A DNA stretch of 7,410 nucleotides from Chitinophagaceae bacterium (GTDB taxonomy: Bacteria > Bacteroidota > Bacteroidia > Chitinophagales > Chitinophagaceae): NCBI GenBank assembly GCA_003455235.1, contig DMRT01000164.1, forward strand, positions 1 through 7,410, written 5' to 3'. The stretch's first letter is position 1; every line of letters begins with the position of its first letter. The position numbers and the translations under genes were made by a program. Of the stretch, positions 1 to 6,718 are shown one piece after another. The notes under the pieces are model-generated. The model had not been told where the DNA came from and did no database searches. It saw nothing but the letters and a program-made list of their open reading frames with translations.

Positions 1-1
1 C

Positions 2-613
2 TCCGTGCCGGGTAATGCCATCGGAGATTCAACCTGGGTTGAGCAAAGTGAAGCTGGCAAGTTTAACCTGCAGGTGGGCCAGACCCGGACCACCCAGTCG
101 ACCGGGGGTATCTGGAATGGCACTATTCTGAACCGCGGATACATAAAGCCAAAGTACGACAGGGTTAACTATGAACTAAAAAATACATTCGGAAACAGGG
201 ATACGATGACCTTTTTTCCCCGGACGGATGTAAGCATCAGCATGCTCGAAAAAAGATTCAGTGTAAATATCAATTCGCTGGGATGGATCAACTGCGACCG
301 GTTTTATAACGATCCCAGGGAGAAAATCACATTTGCCGTTGAACTGGATGACAGTGCTTCAAATTTTATCACGATGCTCGTATTCGATAAGATCCGGTCG
401 GTGATGTGGGGCTCTGTTGCCGCCAGCCAGGTTCAGTTTGTGAATGTACCGCTGGGAGAACCGGTTATGGTGATTAGTGTGGGTATTAATAATAAAGGAG
501 AATCGGTGATGGCCATGAAAGAAACCCGGATCAGTAAAAAGTTGTTTTCGGGACTGGAATTTGAATCGGCTACCGCCGCTGACATAAAATCTTCGTTGGC
601 TAAAGACAATTAG
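2..613 (+). CDS. C-terminal part of an unrecognised Bacteroidota protein (5' end outside window)
   Basis: The frame is open to the left edge and stops with TAG at 611-613. A GTG at position 5 is in frame, but nothing marks it as a start, so I read this as about 203 C-terminal residues of a longer protein. I do not recognise the family with certainty. The visible part is soluble, with no membrane helix, and alternates short hydrophobic strands with charged turns, as in a beta-rich domain. A distinctive segment, GWINCDRF (nt 281-304), follows RFSVNINSL. I recall similar strings in secreted or surface hypothetical proteins of Bacteroidota, but cannot confirm this here. Later segments rich in V, I and M (about nt 315-500) look like core strands, and the C-terminus is charged (ending AKDN). 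There is one cysteine in the visible part. A strong terminator lies 27 nt after the stop, so this gene ends its transcription unit. Confidence 0.85.
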   Translation, partial: SVPGNAIGDSTWVEQSEAGKFNLQVGQTRTTQSTGGIWNGTILNRGYIKPKYDRVNYELKNTFGNRDTMTFFPRTDVSISMLEKRFSVNINSLGWINCDRFYNDPREKITFAVELDDSASNFITMLVFDKIRSVMWGSVAASQVQFVNVPLGEPVMVISVGINNKGESVMAMKETRISKKLFSGLEFESATAADIKSSLAKDN

Positions 614-640
614 CCGTTTTTAACTGGGGTTTTGATTATT

Positions 641-668
641 AGCCGGTGCTTTTAAGTACCGGCTTTTT
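641..668 (+). terminator. Intrinsic terminator after the first gene
   Basis: AGCCGGT (641-647) pairs perfectly with ACCGGCT (658-664) around a 10-nt loop, and a run of five T (664-668) closes the structure. A G-U and a C-G pair could extend the stem inward. It sits 27 nt after the upstream stop codon and just before the metG promoter, so it separates the two transcription units. Confidence 0.85.
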
Positions 669-674
669 AGTGGT

Positions 675-705
675 TTTGCGGCTTGCTGCTATTGCGGTAT
701 TTTTG
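675..705 (+). promoter_or_regulatory. Bacteroidota-type promoter for metG
   Basis: A -33 box TTTG (675-678) is followed after 19 nt by TATTTTTG (698-705), a perfect match to the -7 consensus TAnnTTTG of Bacteroides and Flavobacterium housekeeping promoters. The spacing is in the known range (17-23 nt). Transcription would be expected to start around 709-713. The metG ATG is at 713, so the leader would be absent or only a few nucleotides long. The -33 box begins only 7 nt after the T-run of the preceding terminator. Confidence 0.7.
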
Positions 706-712
706 CGCTGAT

Positions 713-2791
713 ATGAACGATCCAAAACGATATTTGATCACCGCTGCATTGCCCTATGCCAATGGCCCGGTACACATTGGTCACCTGGCCGGCTGTTATT
801 TACCTGCTGATATTTATGTACGTTACCTGAGGGCACAGAAAAGAGACGTTAAATTCATCGGGGGCAGCGATGAACACGGGGTACCCATCACCATCCGGGC
901 TATGAAAGAAGGCATCACACCCCAGCAGGTGGTGGACCGTTACCATGCCCTTATCAAGGAAAGCATGGAGCAGATGGGCATTTCTTTCGACATCTATTCA
1001 CGCACTTCCAATAAAGTGCATCATGATACCGCCTCCGCCTTTTTTAAAAAGATGTACGACGATGGTTTGTTCGAAGAAAAAGAATCCGAGCAGTATTACG
1101 ATGAGAAAACAAAAACTTTCCTGGCCGACAGGTATATCACCGGCACCTGCCCGGTTTGTGCAAACCCCAATGCATACGGCGACCAGTGTGAAAAATGCGG
1201 AAGCAGTTTGTCGCCCGAGCAGCTTATCAATCCACGCAGTGCCTTGAGTGATGCGGTTCCCGTGAAGAAAAAAACAAAGCACTGGTATTTTCCGTTGCAG
1301 AACTACGAACCCTGGCTGAAAGAATGGATCATTGAAGGGCATACCGAATGGAAGAATAATGTATACGGCCAGTGCAAGAGCTGGCTCGACAGCGGGCTGC
1401 AGAGCCGTGCCATGACCCGTGACAGCAACTGGGGAATTAAAGTTCCGTTGCCCGGCGCCGAAGGCAAAGTGCTGTATGTATGGTTTGATGCGCCGATTGG
1501 TTACATCTCTGCCACCAAAGAACTCACCGATCAGTGGGCCGATTACTGGTGTAACGAAGATACGAAGCTGGTGCATTTCATCGGTAAGGATAATATTGTG
1601 TTCCATTGCATCATTTTTCCATCCATGCTCAAAGCGCATGGTGGATTTGTACTGCCCGATAATGTGCCCGCCAATGAATTTTTAAATATTGAAGGCGAAA
1701 AAGTGAGCACCAGCCGCAACTGGGCCGTGTGGGTGCATGAGTACATAAAAGACTTTCCCGGATGCGAAGACGTACTGCGCTATGTACTTTGCGCCAATGC
1801 GCCCGAAACAAAAGACAATGATTTTACCTGGAAGGATTTCCAGGACCGGAACAACAGTGAGCTGGTAAGCATCTTCGGGAATTTTGTGAACCGTACCTGG
1901 GTGCTGATGCATAAACTATGCGGGGGAAAAGTTCCTAAGCTGCATGAAGATATCCTGGACGATAAAGACAGGGCCTTGATAGAAGCCATTCTGAATTCGA
2001 AATTCAAAATTCAGAATTACCTCGAAGAGTTCAAGTTCAGGGACGCCCTGTTTGAAGTGATTGACCTGAGCCGCACGGGTAATAAATACATGCAGGAGAA
2101 AGAACCATGGATCGTGGCAAAAAAGCTGACCGAAGATCCCACCGTGCAGAAGGGTATCGATAACTGCATGCACCTGTGCCTGCAGCTTACCGCCAACCTG
2201 GCGATTCTTGTTAATCCTTTTCTGCCAAACACTGCTAAGAAAATGCTGAACATGATGAAGGTGGTGGAAAAGATGCTGGATTGGGAGAATGCAGGGTCTG
2301 TTAAATTATTAAGTGTTGGCTATAGTTTACGCGAGCCGCAGTTATTATTCCGGAAAATCGAAGACGCAGAGATAGCTGCACAGGTTGAAAAACTGAAAGC
2401 AGGATTGATAAAACCAAAAGATCAAGCCATGGAAGCGAAAGAACCACAAACTTCAAACCTCAAACCGGAAATTATCTACGATGACTTCGCTAAGATCGAC
2501 CTGAAAGTGGGAACCATCGTTGCCGCGGAGAAAGTGGAGAAAGCAGATAAACTGCTGAAACTGCAGATCGATCTGGGTTTTGAAACCAGGACTGTTGTAA
2601 GCGGCATTGCCCTGCACTACCAGCCAGAAGATATCATCGGAAAACAGGTGGTGGTGGTGGCCAACCTGGCGCCACGCAAAATGAGAGGCATTGAAAGCAA
2701 TGGCATGATATTAATGGCCGAAGATAAAAGCGGTAAACTGCATTTTGTAAGTCCGGGCACTGTTATTGACAAAGGTAGTTCAGTAAGCTGA
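713..2791 (+). CDS. metG: Methionyl-tRNA synthetase with fused C-terminal tRNA-binding domain
   Basis: This cytoplasmic class I aminoacyl-tRNA synthetase charges tRNA-Met with methionine using ATP, for both initiation and elongation. I place the start at the ATG of 713 (692 aa) and not at the TTG at 683, because [18 protein letters not shown] is the normal N-terminus and the promoter -7 box lies between the two. The HIGH motif is at residues 21-24. A zinc knuckle with C146, C149, C159 and C162 lies in the connective-peptide insertion. The [10 protein letters not shown] segment (257-266) belongs to the methionine pocket. The signature loop is KVSTS (330-334) in place of KMSKS, keeping the first lysine; I recall similar loops in other Bacteroidota MetRS. 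The anticodon-binding helical domain spans about 370-540, with [13 protein letters not shown] at 454-466. After a linker (about 565-586) comes a Trbp111/EMAP-type OB-fold (about 588-692), which is typical of dimeric MetRS. All domains are intact. The WG-repeat gene starts 28 nt downstream and may be cotranscribed. Confidence 0.98.
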   Translation: MNDPKRYLITAALPYANGPVHIGHLAGCYLPADIYVRYLRAQKRDVKFIGGSDEHGVPITIRAMKEGITPQQVVDRYHALIKESMEQMGISFDIYSRTSNKVHHDTASAFFKKMYDDGLFEEKESEQYYDEKTKTFLADRYITGTCPVCANPNAYGDQCEKCGSSLSPEQLINPRSALSDAVPVKKKTKHWYFPLQNYEPWLKEWIIEGHTEWKNNVYGQCKSWLDSGLQSRAMTRDSNWGIKVPLPGAEGKVLYVWFDAPIGYISATKELTDQWADYWCNEDTKLVHFIGKDNIVFHCIIFPSMLKAHGGFVLPDNVPANEFLNIEGEKVSTSRNWAVWVHEYIKDFPGCEDVLRYVLCANAPETKDNDFTWKDFQDRNNSELVSIFGNFVNRTWVLMHKLCGGKVPKLHEDILDDKDRALIEAILNSKFKIQNYLEEFKFRDALFEVIDLSRTGNKYMQEKEPWIVAKKLTEDPTVQKGIDNCMHLCLQLTANLAILVNPFLPNTAKKMLNMMKVVEKMLDWENAGSVKLLSVGYSLREPQLLFRKIEDAEIAAQVEKLKAGLIKPKDQAMEAKEPQTSNLKPEIIYDDFAKIDLKVGTIVAAEKVEKADKLLKLQIDLGFETRTVVSGIALHYQPEDIIGKQVVVVANLAPRKMRGIESNGMILMAEDKSGKLHFVSPGTVIDKGSSVS
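1988..2017 (+). repeat. AT-rich inverted repeat inside metG
   Basis: ATTCTGAATT (1988-1997) and AATTCAGAAT (2008-2017) are perfect 10-nt inverted arms around a 10-nt centre, CGAAATTCAA. The tract also reads as short overlapping units of AATTC. It lies in frame in metG and encodes NSKFKIQN (residues 428-435), just before the conserved helix of the anticodon-binding domain, without disturbing the frame. It stands out because it is far more AT-rich than the surrounding codons. Confidence 0.7.
2448..2466 (+). repeat. Short heptameric tandem repeat in the metG linker
   Basis: AAACTTC (2448-2454), AAACCTC (2455-2461) and a partial AAACC (2462-2466) form about 2.7 copies of the heptamer AAACYTC. 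It encodes QTSNLKP, part of the flexible linker between the anticodon-binding domain and the C-terminal tRNA-binding domain, where insertions are expected to be tolerated. The copy number is low, so a chance origin cannot be excluded. Confidence 0.5.
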
Positions 2792-2819
2792 CCTTTATTT
2801 CACAATTAAAACTGTTTGT

Positions 2820-3887
2820 ATGAAAAAGATTTTTTTAATGACGCTGTTGATCACATTGATGATACCGGCAATGGCACAGCAAGGAGATCAGCCGCTGGTG
2901 CCATACCGCAAAGCAAACCTCTGGGGTTTTGCCGACGCCGACAGGAAAATCATCATTGCGCCGGCCTATGAAGAAGCCGATTTCTTTTCTGAAGGATTTG
3001 CTGCGGTGAAAAAAGGAGGCAAGTGGGGGTACATCAATAAAACAGGCAAAGTGGTGATCCCTTTCAAATATACGGTAGCCAAACCTTTCCGGGTAGGTTA
3101 CCTGGCCAAAGCGGGTAAAATTGTTACCGCGGATGATATTGATGATAACCAGAAGTCCGTGCTGTTTGCGGCTGCTTCCCTGCGGTCCGATGGATACGAG
3201 ATCTGCATCGGTACAAAAGGAGAGACCATGCAGGGTTGTCCTGCCATCCCGGAAAACAGTGCCGGTGACCTGAACAAAGCACCGGTTACCATCACCGAAA
3301 CAAACTACAGTACGGTAAAGCAAAACGACATCTTCGATAAGATTGTGGGTGATTATAAAATGCTGGGCCGGGAAGATAATTATTACATCGCGGTGAAAGA
3401 CACCAGCTACGGTGTTTTCAATAATAAGTTCGAAGTGATCATTCCCTTTGAATACAGTAAGATCAGCCCCATCAGTATCAGCGGGCTGGCCTATCTCATC
3501 GTGGAGAAAAATAAACTGAAGGGCATCCTGCTCGGCAATGGCTCCACGTATGTAAGCATCGAGAACAGCGACATTGTTCATGTGAAAGCCAAAAACAACA
3601 TGGACTATTTCATCATCACCAAAGAAGGAAAGACCGGGGTGAAAAGTTCCAATTACAGCGAAGTGGTACCCATGGAATTCAAAGAAGTACAGTACGACCG
3701 GAACGGTGCTTTTATTGTTACCGGCACCGACGGGATGAAAGGGGTATACTTTCTGGGCGGACAAAAAACTGAAGTGAAATATACCGAGGTAAGACTGGAA
3801 CGGGGTGGGCAATACGCCCTGCTGAAAGCTGCCGATGGAACCAAATCCGTGATCAGCAGCGACGGAAATAATTTCTTTGAGAACTAA
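2820..3887 (+). CDS. Secreted WG-repeat (KWG leptospira-type) protein
   Basis: A 355-aa protein with a clear Sec signal peptide: two lysines after the start, a hydrophobic stretch to residue 16, and a likely cut after AMA (17-19). The mature protein would be periplasmic or exported. Two canonical WG repeats follow: NLWGFADADRKIIIAPAYEE (from 33) and KWGYINKTGKVVIPFKY (from 68), with W35-G36 and W69-G70. After a non-repeat stretch (about 101-194, containing the only two cysteines, C129 and C140) come degenerate units that keep the glycine, beta-strand and 'IPFEY'-like pattern but lose the tryptophan, beginning near 195, 232, 271, 306 and 341. WG repeats are thought to form beta-rich scaffolds; no enzymatic function is assigned. 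The start is 28 nt after the metG stop with no terminator or convincing promoter between, so read-through from metG is likely. It converges on the LTA-synthase-like gene with 3 nt between stops. Confidence 0.9.
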   Translation: MKKIFLMTLLITLMIPAMAQQGDQPLVPYRKANLWGFADADRKIIIAPAYEEADFFSEGFAAVKKGGKWGYINKTGKVVIPFKYTVAKPFRVGYLAKAGKIVTADDIDDNQKSVLFAAASLRSDGYEICIGTKGETMQGCPAIPENSAGDLNKAPVTITETNYSTVKQNDIFDKIVGDYKMLGREDNYYIAVKDTSYGVFNNKFEVIIPFEYSKISPISISGLAYLIVEKNKLKGILLGNGSTYVSIENSDIVHVKAKNNMDYFIITKEGKTGVKSSNYSEVVPMEFKEVQYDRNGAFIVTGTDGMKGVYFLGGQKTEVKYTEVRLERGGQYALLKAADGTKSVISSDGNNFFEN

Positions 3888-3890
3888 AAG

Positions 3891-5816
3891 TTATTTCACC
3901 GTCCTGCCGCTGTAATGCATGCCGGCTTTCTGGATAAATGATTTGATCAGCATAGTCAATGCATCCCTGGCCGGGGATGCATTTTCAGCAGTGGCCAGGT
4001 TGGTTTTTAACAACGGGTCTTTCTTATAATTGTAGAAGTACTCAACACGGCCGGTACTTGTATTAAAGCCGAGTACCTGTGTGCTGTCGGTTACCTGGTA
4101 CAACGTAGCCCCCGGTTTTGCAAAAGCCACCTGCCGGAGAGAAGCCGGATTTGTTAAGCTGCCCCCATAACTGCTGATGCTGTCTTTATAGCCCGCCACT
4201 GAAAGTACCGTTCCCATTACATCCAGCTGGCTCACCACTTCATTCCTTGTTTCTGCTGCCGGTTTTCCCGGATCGAAAAAGATCAAGGGGATGCGGTAGC
4301 CGGTAACGGCATTGAAATCAATTTTGTTGTCATCCGGTAACAGCCAGTGATCGGAACAAAAAATAAACACCGTTTCGCTGAACCATGACTGTGTTTTTGC
4401 TTTATTAAAAAACTGCTGCAGGCAGTGATCATAATAGCGCATCGACTTCATGGGTGCGGTATAAGTGGCCGGCAGTTTTTCTGAATAATTTCCTGGCAGC
4501 GTATAAGGGTAATGCGTGGAAATATTATAATGAACAGCGAAGAAGGGCTTATTCACTTCATCGATCTTTTGATAAAAAAAGGGCAATACAGCTTCGTCCT
4601 GCAGGCCCATGGGATGGGAGGGAAGCCGCTGGTAACCGGCAATGTCTTCTTCGCAATAATAGGCATCAAATCCCAGCCAGTTGGCGCACTTGGCAAATCC
4701 AAAATTGTCGTACGGGTCTCCGATGCAGAACAGGGAATGATAACCCAGCTCACCCAATGCAGTACCGGTTTTGGTGACCGGTATGTTGGTGAACTGCGAA
4801 TGATAAAAAGGAATATCGGTGAGCGTGGGAATACCAGCCAGGATGGCGGTGATGCCTTTATTGGATTCGTGTGAATAGCCGAATGCATTTTTATAAAACG
4901 TACTCACCCGCAGCAATGAATCAAAAAAAGGCATAGCCACTTTGTACACACTGCTGCTGTCGAAGAAGTCGTAGGGCACACTTTCCATAATAAATAGCAC
5001 CACGTTCTTTTTACCTGTAGTGTACGGGGTAAGTGTTTTCTTTAACCGGAAACTGCTGTCGGCAACAGCTGCCGGAAGATAAGCATGCTTCGGTATCTCA
5101 TCCCCGCCGCGGAAAACAGAATACACAAAACTGTGAAAGGAGTTCTGTACGGCCGGCAGTTCGTTGCTGCTGAGTTCCACCAGCGGGTAGGCCGGCAGCA
5201 GCAGGTTGGCAATGCGGTTGCGGAAAAGAAGCGCCGTTCCCAGCATCCCGATCAGCAGCAGGGTGAGCAGGTTTGCCCTTCGTCCATCAACAAAGGATGT
5301 ATATAGTTTGCGATGCAGTTTCCACAGCAGCCATATCAGCAGCAGCAGGGCAAGGGCAAACAGCAGCAGTATGAATACATTGAAATGAAACACCTGGCTG
5401 AATGGGTGATCAATCACATACAACAGATCGGCATTGGCCCGTTGAAAACGGAAACGGAAATAAAATATATCCACCACGTTCAGCAGGATGGCAGCGGTGT
5501 TAATGATCATGAATGCTGGCAATGTAATCCACCGGGTGAACCCGGGTGGTAATAGCCGGCCGGCCTGGAGCAGCAGCAGCAAAAAGGTATTGATGGAGAG
5601 CAGGCAGAGCAGGTCGCAGATCAATGACCATTTCACCAGTTTCAGGGTGGAAAGAAAAGAGCCGGTCGTTCCGGGCAATAATAACGGGTGGTTGTAGTTA
5701 TAAAAGATTATTTTTAAAACCGAATAAATGAGCAGCAGGGAAGCAAGAAATGTAAGGAAGGGCTTATTATTTTGCCAGGCCGGTCTTACTGTATTGGCTG
5801 CTGAACTCAATTTCAT
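3891..5816 (-). CDS. LTA synthase-like membrane phosphoglycerol transferase / sulfatase-fold protein
   Basis: A 641-aa integral membrane protein with the LtaS layout. Five hydrophobic helices (about 19-39, 60-85, 98-118, 143-165 and 181-200) are followed by an extracytoplasmic alkaline-phosphatase-superfamily domain (about 268-560). The domain begins with KKNVVLFIMES, giving metal ligand E278. The segment SHESNKGITAILAGIP (315-330) is the nucleophile region, where S318 occupies the place usually held by Thr or Ser. H435 in STHYPY matches the substrate-pocket His of LtaS, and CSDHW (487-491) supplies the ligand pair D489-H490. NFGFAKCANWLGFDAYY (371-387) matches the usual substrate-loop region. 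Family members move phosphoglycerol or similar groups from lipids to envelope acceptors. Gram-negatives lack true lipoteichoic acid, so the acceptor here is unknown. The start ATG (5814-5816) lies 9 nt from the start of the divergent GDPD-like gene. The 3' end abuts the WG-repeat gene. Sulfatase activity is less likely: the CxPxR formylglycine motif is absent. Confidence 0.9.
   Translation of the reverse strand: MKLSSAANTVRPAWQNNKPFLTFLASLLLIYSVLKIIFYNYNHPLLLPGTTGSFLSTLKLVKWSLICDLLCLLSINTFLLLLLQAGRLLPPGFTRWITLPAFMIINTAAILLNVVDIFYFRFRFQRANADLLYVIDHPFSQVFHFNVFILLLFALALLLLIWLLWKLHRKLYTSFVDGRRANLLTLLLIGMLGTALLFRNRIANLLLPAYPLVELSSNELPAVQNSFHSFVYSVFRGGDEIPKHAYLPAAVADSSFRLKKTLTPYTTGKKNVVLFIMESVPYDFFDSSSVYKVAMPFFDSLLRVSTFYKNAFGYSHESNKGITAILAGIPTLTDIPFYHSQFTNIPVTKTGTALGELGYHSLFCIGDPYDNFGFAKCANWLGFDAYYCEEDIAGYQRLPSHPMGLQDEAVLPFFYQKIDEVNKPFFAVHYNISTHYPYTLPGNYSEKLPATYTAPMKSMRYYDHCLQQFFNKAKTQSWFSETVFIFCSDHWLLPDDNKIDFNAVTGYRIPLIFFDPGKPAAETRNEVVSQLDVMGTVLSVAGYKDSISSYGGSLTNPASLRQVAFAKPGATLYQVTDSTQVLGFNTSTGRVEYFYNYKKDPLLKTNLATAENASPARDALTMLIKSFIQKAGMHYSGRTVK
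3958..3985 (+). terminator. Candidate intrinsic terminator for the metG/WG transcript, inside the convergent gene
   Basis: AATGCATCCC (3958-3967) pairs perfectly with GGGATGCATT (3974-3983) around a 6-nt loop (TGGCCG). The sequence after it continues T-rich, with four T at 3982-3985. It lies about 70 nt past the WG-gene stop and is oriented for plus-strand transcripts; the minus-strand side has no T-run. It is also coding sequence of the LTA-synthase-like gene (residues ENASPARDAL), so its hairpin may be accidental. Confidence 0.45.
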
Positions 5817-5825
5817 AAAATCCGA

Positions 5826-6632
5826 ATGAACATGCTGAAGTGGGTAGCACGAAACAAATATAAGCTAATGCCTGCTATCGCTGTGTTGCTGTACCTGGCC
5901 GCTGATCTGTGGCTGCACAAGGGAGAGGCAAGGGTGTGGTGGCCGGATAATTTTCCCGTCGATAAAAATTATATCATCGGCCCCGTAAACCGGAACCAGT
6001 TGATCAATTCCGGCCGGCAATGGGTGCAGGGGGTAAACACGATTGAAAAACTGAATGGGCTTCCTGCTGAAACAAACGGACTGGAATGCGACGTTTATTT
6101 CAATCTTCAGAAAGGGATCTTTGAAGTGCATCACGATCCGGATAAGTACACCGGGCTTGGATTGGATTCCCTGCTCACTGCTTACCGGCGAAAAAAACTG
6201 GCTGCTTCTGTCTGGCTCGATTTTAAAAACCTGGTTCCGGCTAATCAACAACCCGCATTAACGGAACTGATCCGGCTGCGGGATAAATTCGGGCTGCAGC
6301 ATAAATTACTTGTCGAATCCATGCAGGCAGATCCGCTGGCTGCCTTCAGCGACAGCGGATTTTTTACTTCCTATTACACCCCGCTGTTCAATCCTTACCT
6401 GAACAGCCTGCAGACCTCCGGAGAGTGGACGGATAGCCTGGCTGCTGCATTGCACCGTTCAAAAGCAGACGCCCTCTCCGGCTATTATTTTCAGTACCCG
6501 ATGCTGAAAAAATATTTCCCCAACTACCGCATACTCACCTGGGCCACCCGCAGCCGGTTCAGCCTGGTGAACGGGCTCTTCCGGCGAAAACTCAATAACG
6601 ACCGCGGTCTTTTCATTGTGTTATATCCCTGA
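5826..6632 (+). CDS. Membrane-anchored GDPD/PLC-like TIM-barrel protein
   Basis: A 268-aa protein with a positive N-terminus, one hydrophobic segment (about 14-30) acting as an uncleaved anchor or signal, and an extracytoplasmic domain. The domain resembles glycerophosphodiester phosphodiesterases. E87-C-D89 matches the metal-binding ExD strand, and H103-D104 in EVHHDP matches the second catalytic His-Asp. WLDFKN (130-135) sits where GDPDs have ExK, and LLVES (161-165) and RILTWATR (235-242) fit later barrel strands. The first catalytic His of the GDPD 'HRG' motif is not seen; the aligned place reads WVQGVN (66-71), with Q68. It may be inactive, use altered chemistry, or belong to a sister family such as the FAM151/menorin-like group. 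I choose the ATG at 5826; an in-frame ATG at 5832 is also possible. It is divergent from the LTA-synthase-like gene. No clear promoter of its own was found upstream; any promoter must lie inside that gene. Confidence 0.8.
   Translation: MNMLKWVARNKYKLMPAIAVLLYLAADLWLHKGEARVWWPDNFPVDKNYIIGPVNRNQLINSGRQWVQGVNTIEKLNGLPAETNGLECDVYFNLQKGIFEVHHDPDKYTGLGLDSLLTAYRRKKLAASVWLDFKNLVPANQQPALTELIRLRDKFGLQHKLLVESMQADPLAAFSDSGFFTSYYTPLFNPYLNSLQTSGEWTDSLAAALHRSKADALSGYYFQYPMLKKYFPNYRILTWATRSRFSLVNGLFRRKLNNDRGLFIVLYP
5855..5862 (-). promoter_or_regulatory. Candidate -7 box for the LTA-synthase-like gene
   Basis: Read on the minus strand, 5862-5855 is TATATTTG, a perfect match to the Bacteroidota -7 consensus TAnnTTTG. 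It would start a transcript near 5850, giving a leader of about 33 nt before the ATG at 5816. No TTG or TTTG box is visible at the expected distance upstream, so only half of the promoter is supported. The site lies inside the 5' coding region of the divergent GDPD-like gene. Confidence 0.45.
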
Positions 6633-6718
6633 CAGCGGGTCTTCTTTTTTATTTTCAGCGTAATGCCAAATGTCTTAATTTCGATTTTGCAAATAGTTGT
6701 TTAACTAACTAATTTTTT

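Noticed and set aside
683..712. TTG start at 683 giving metG ten extra N-terminal residues
   Set aside because: The extra residues are not typical of MetRS, the promoter -7 box (698-705) lies inside them, and the ATG at 713 begins the conserved N-terminus.
998..1639. Long minus-strand open frame (213 codons) opposite metG
   Set aside because: It is a shadow of the metG reading frame. The translation has no recognisable domain and metG is certain here.
2792..2819. TTTG just before the WG-repeat start (2814-2818 region) as a promoter element
   Set aside because: There is no TA at the correct spacing before it and the gap is only 28 nt, so read-through from metG is the simpler reading.
2835..3812. 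Minus-strand open frame of 325 codons opposite the WG-repeat gene
   Set aside because: The plus-strand protein has a signal peptide and WG repeats. The antisense translation is His- and Phe-rich with no domain pattern, as expected for a shadow frame.
5190..5585. Many CAG/AGC trinucleotide runs, looking like microsatellites
   Set aside because: Read on the coding (minus) strand they are CTG leucine codons in the transmembrane helices of the LTA-synthase-like protein, so protein composition explains them.
6600..6613. Perfect 10-nt palindrome GACCGCGGTC followed by TTTT, considered as a terminator
   Set aside because: It has no loop, so it cannot form a normal hairpin of useful length, and it lies inside the GDPD-like coding region before its stop codon.
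6633..6718. T-rich run (6641-6655) as terminator and TAATTTCG (6676-6683) as promoter for fadN
   Set aside because: The T-run has no stem longer than 3 bp before it. The box has one mismatch to TAnnTTTG and no TTG at the proper distance upstream. Neither is strong enough to annotate.
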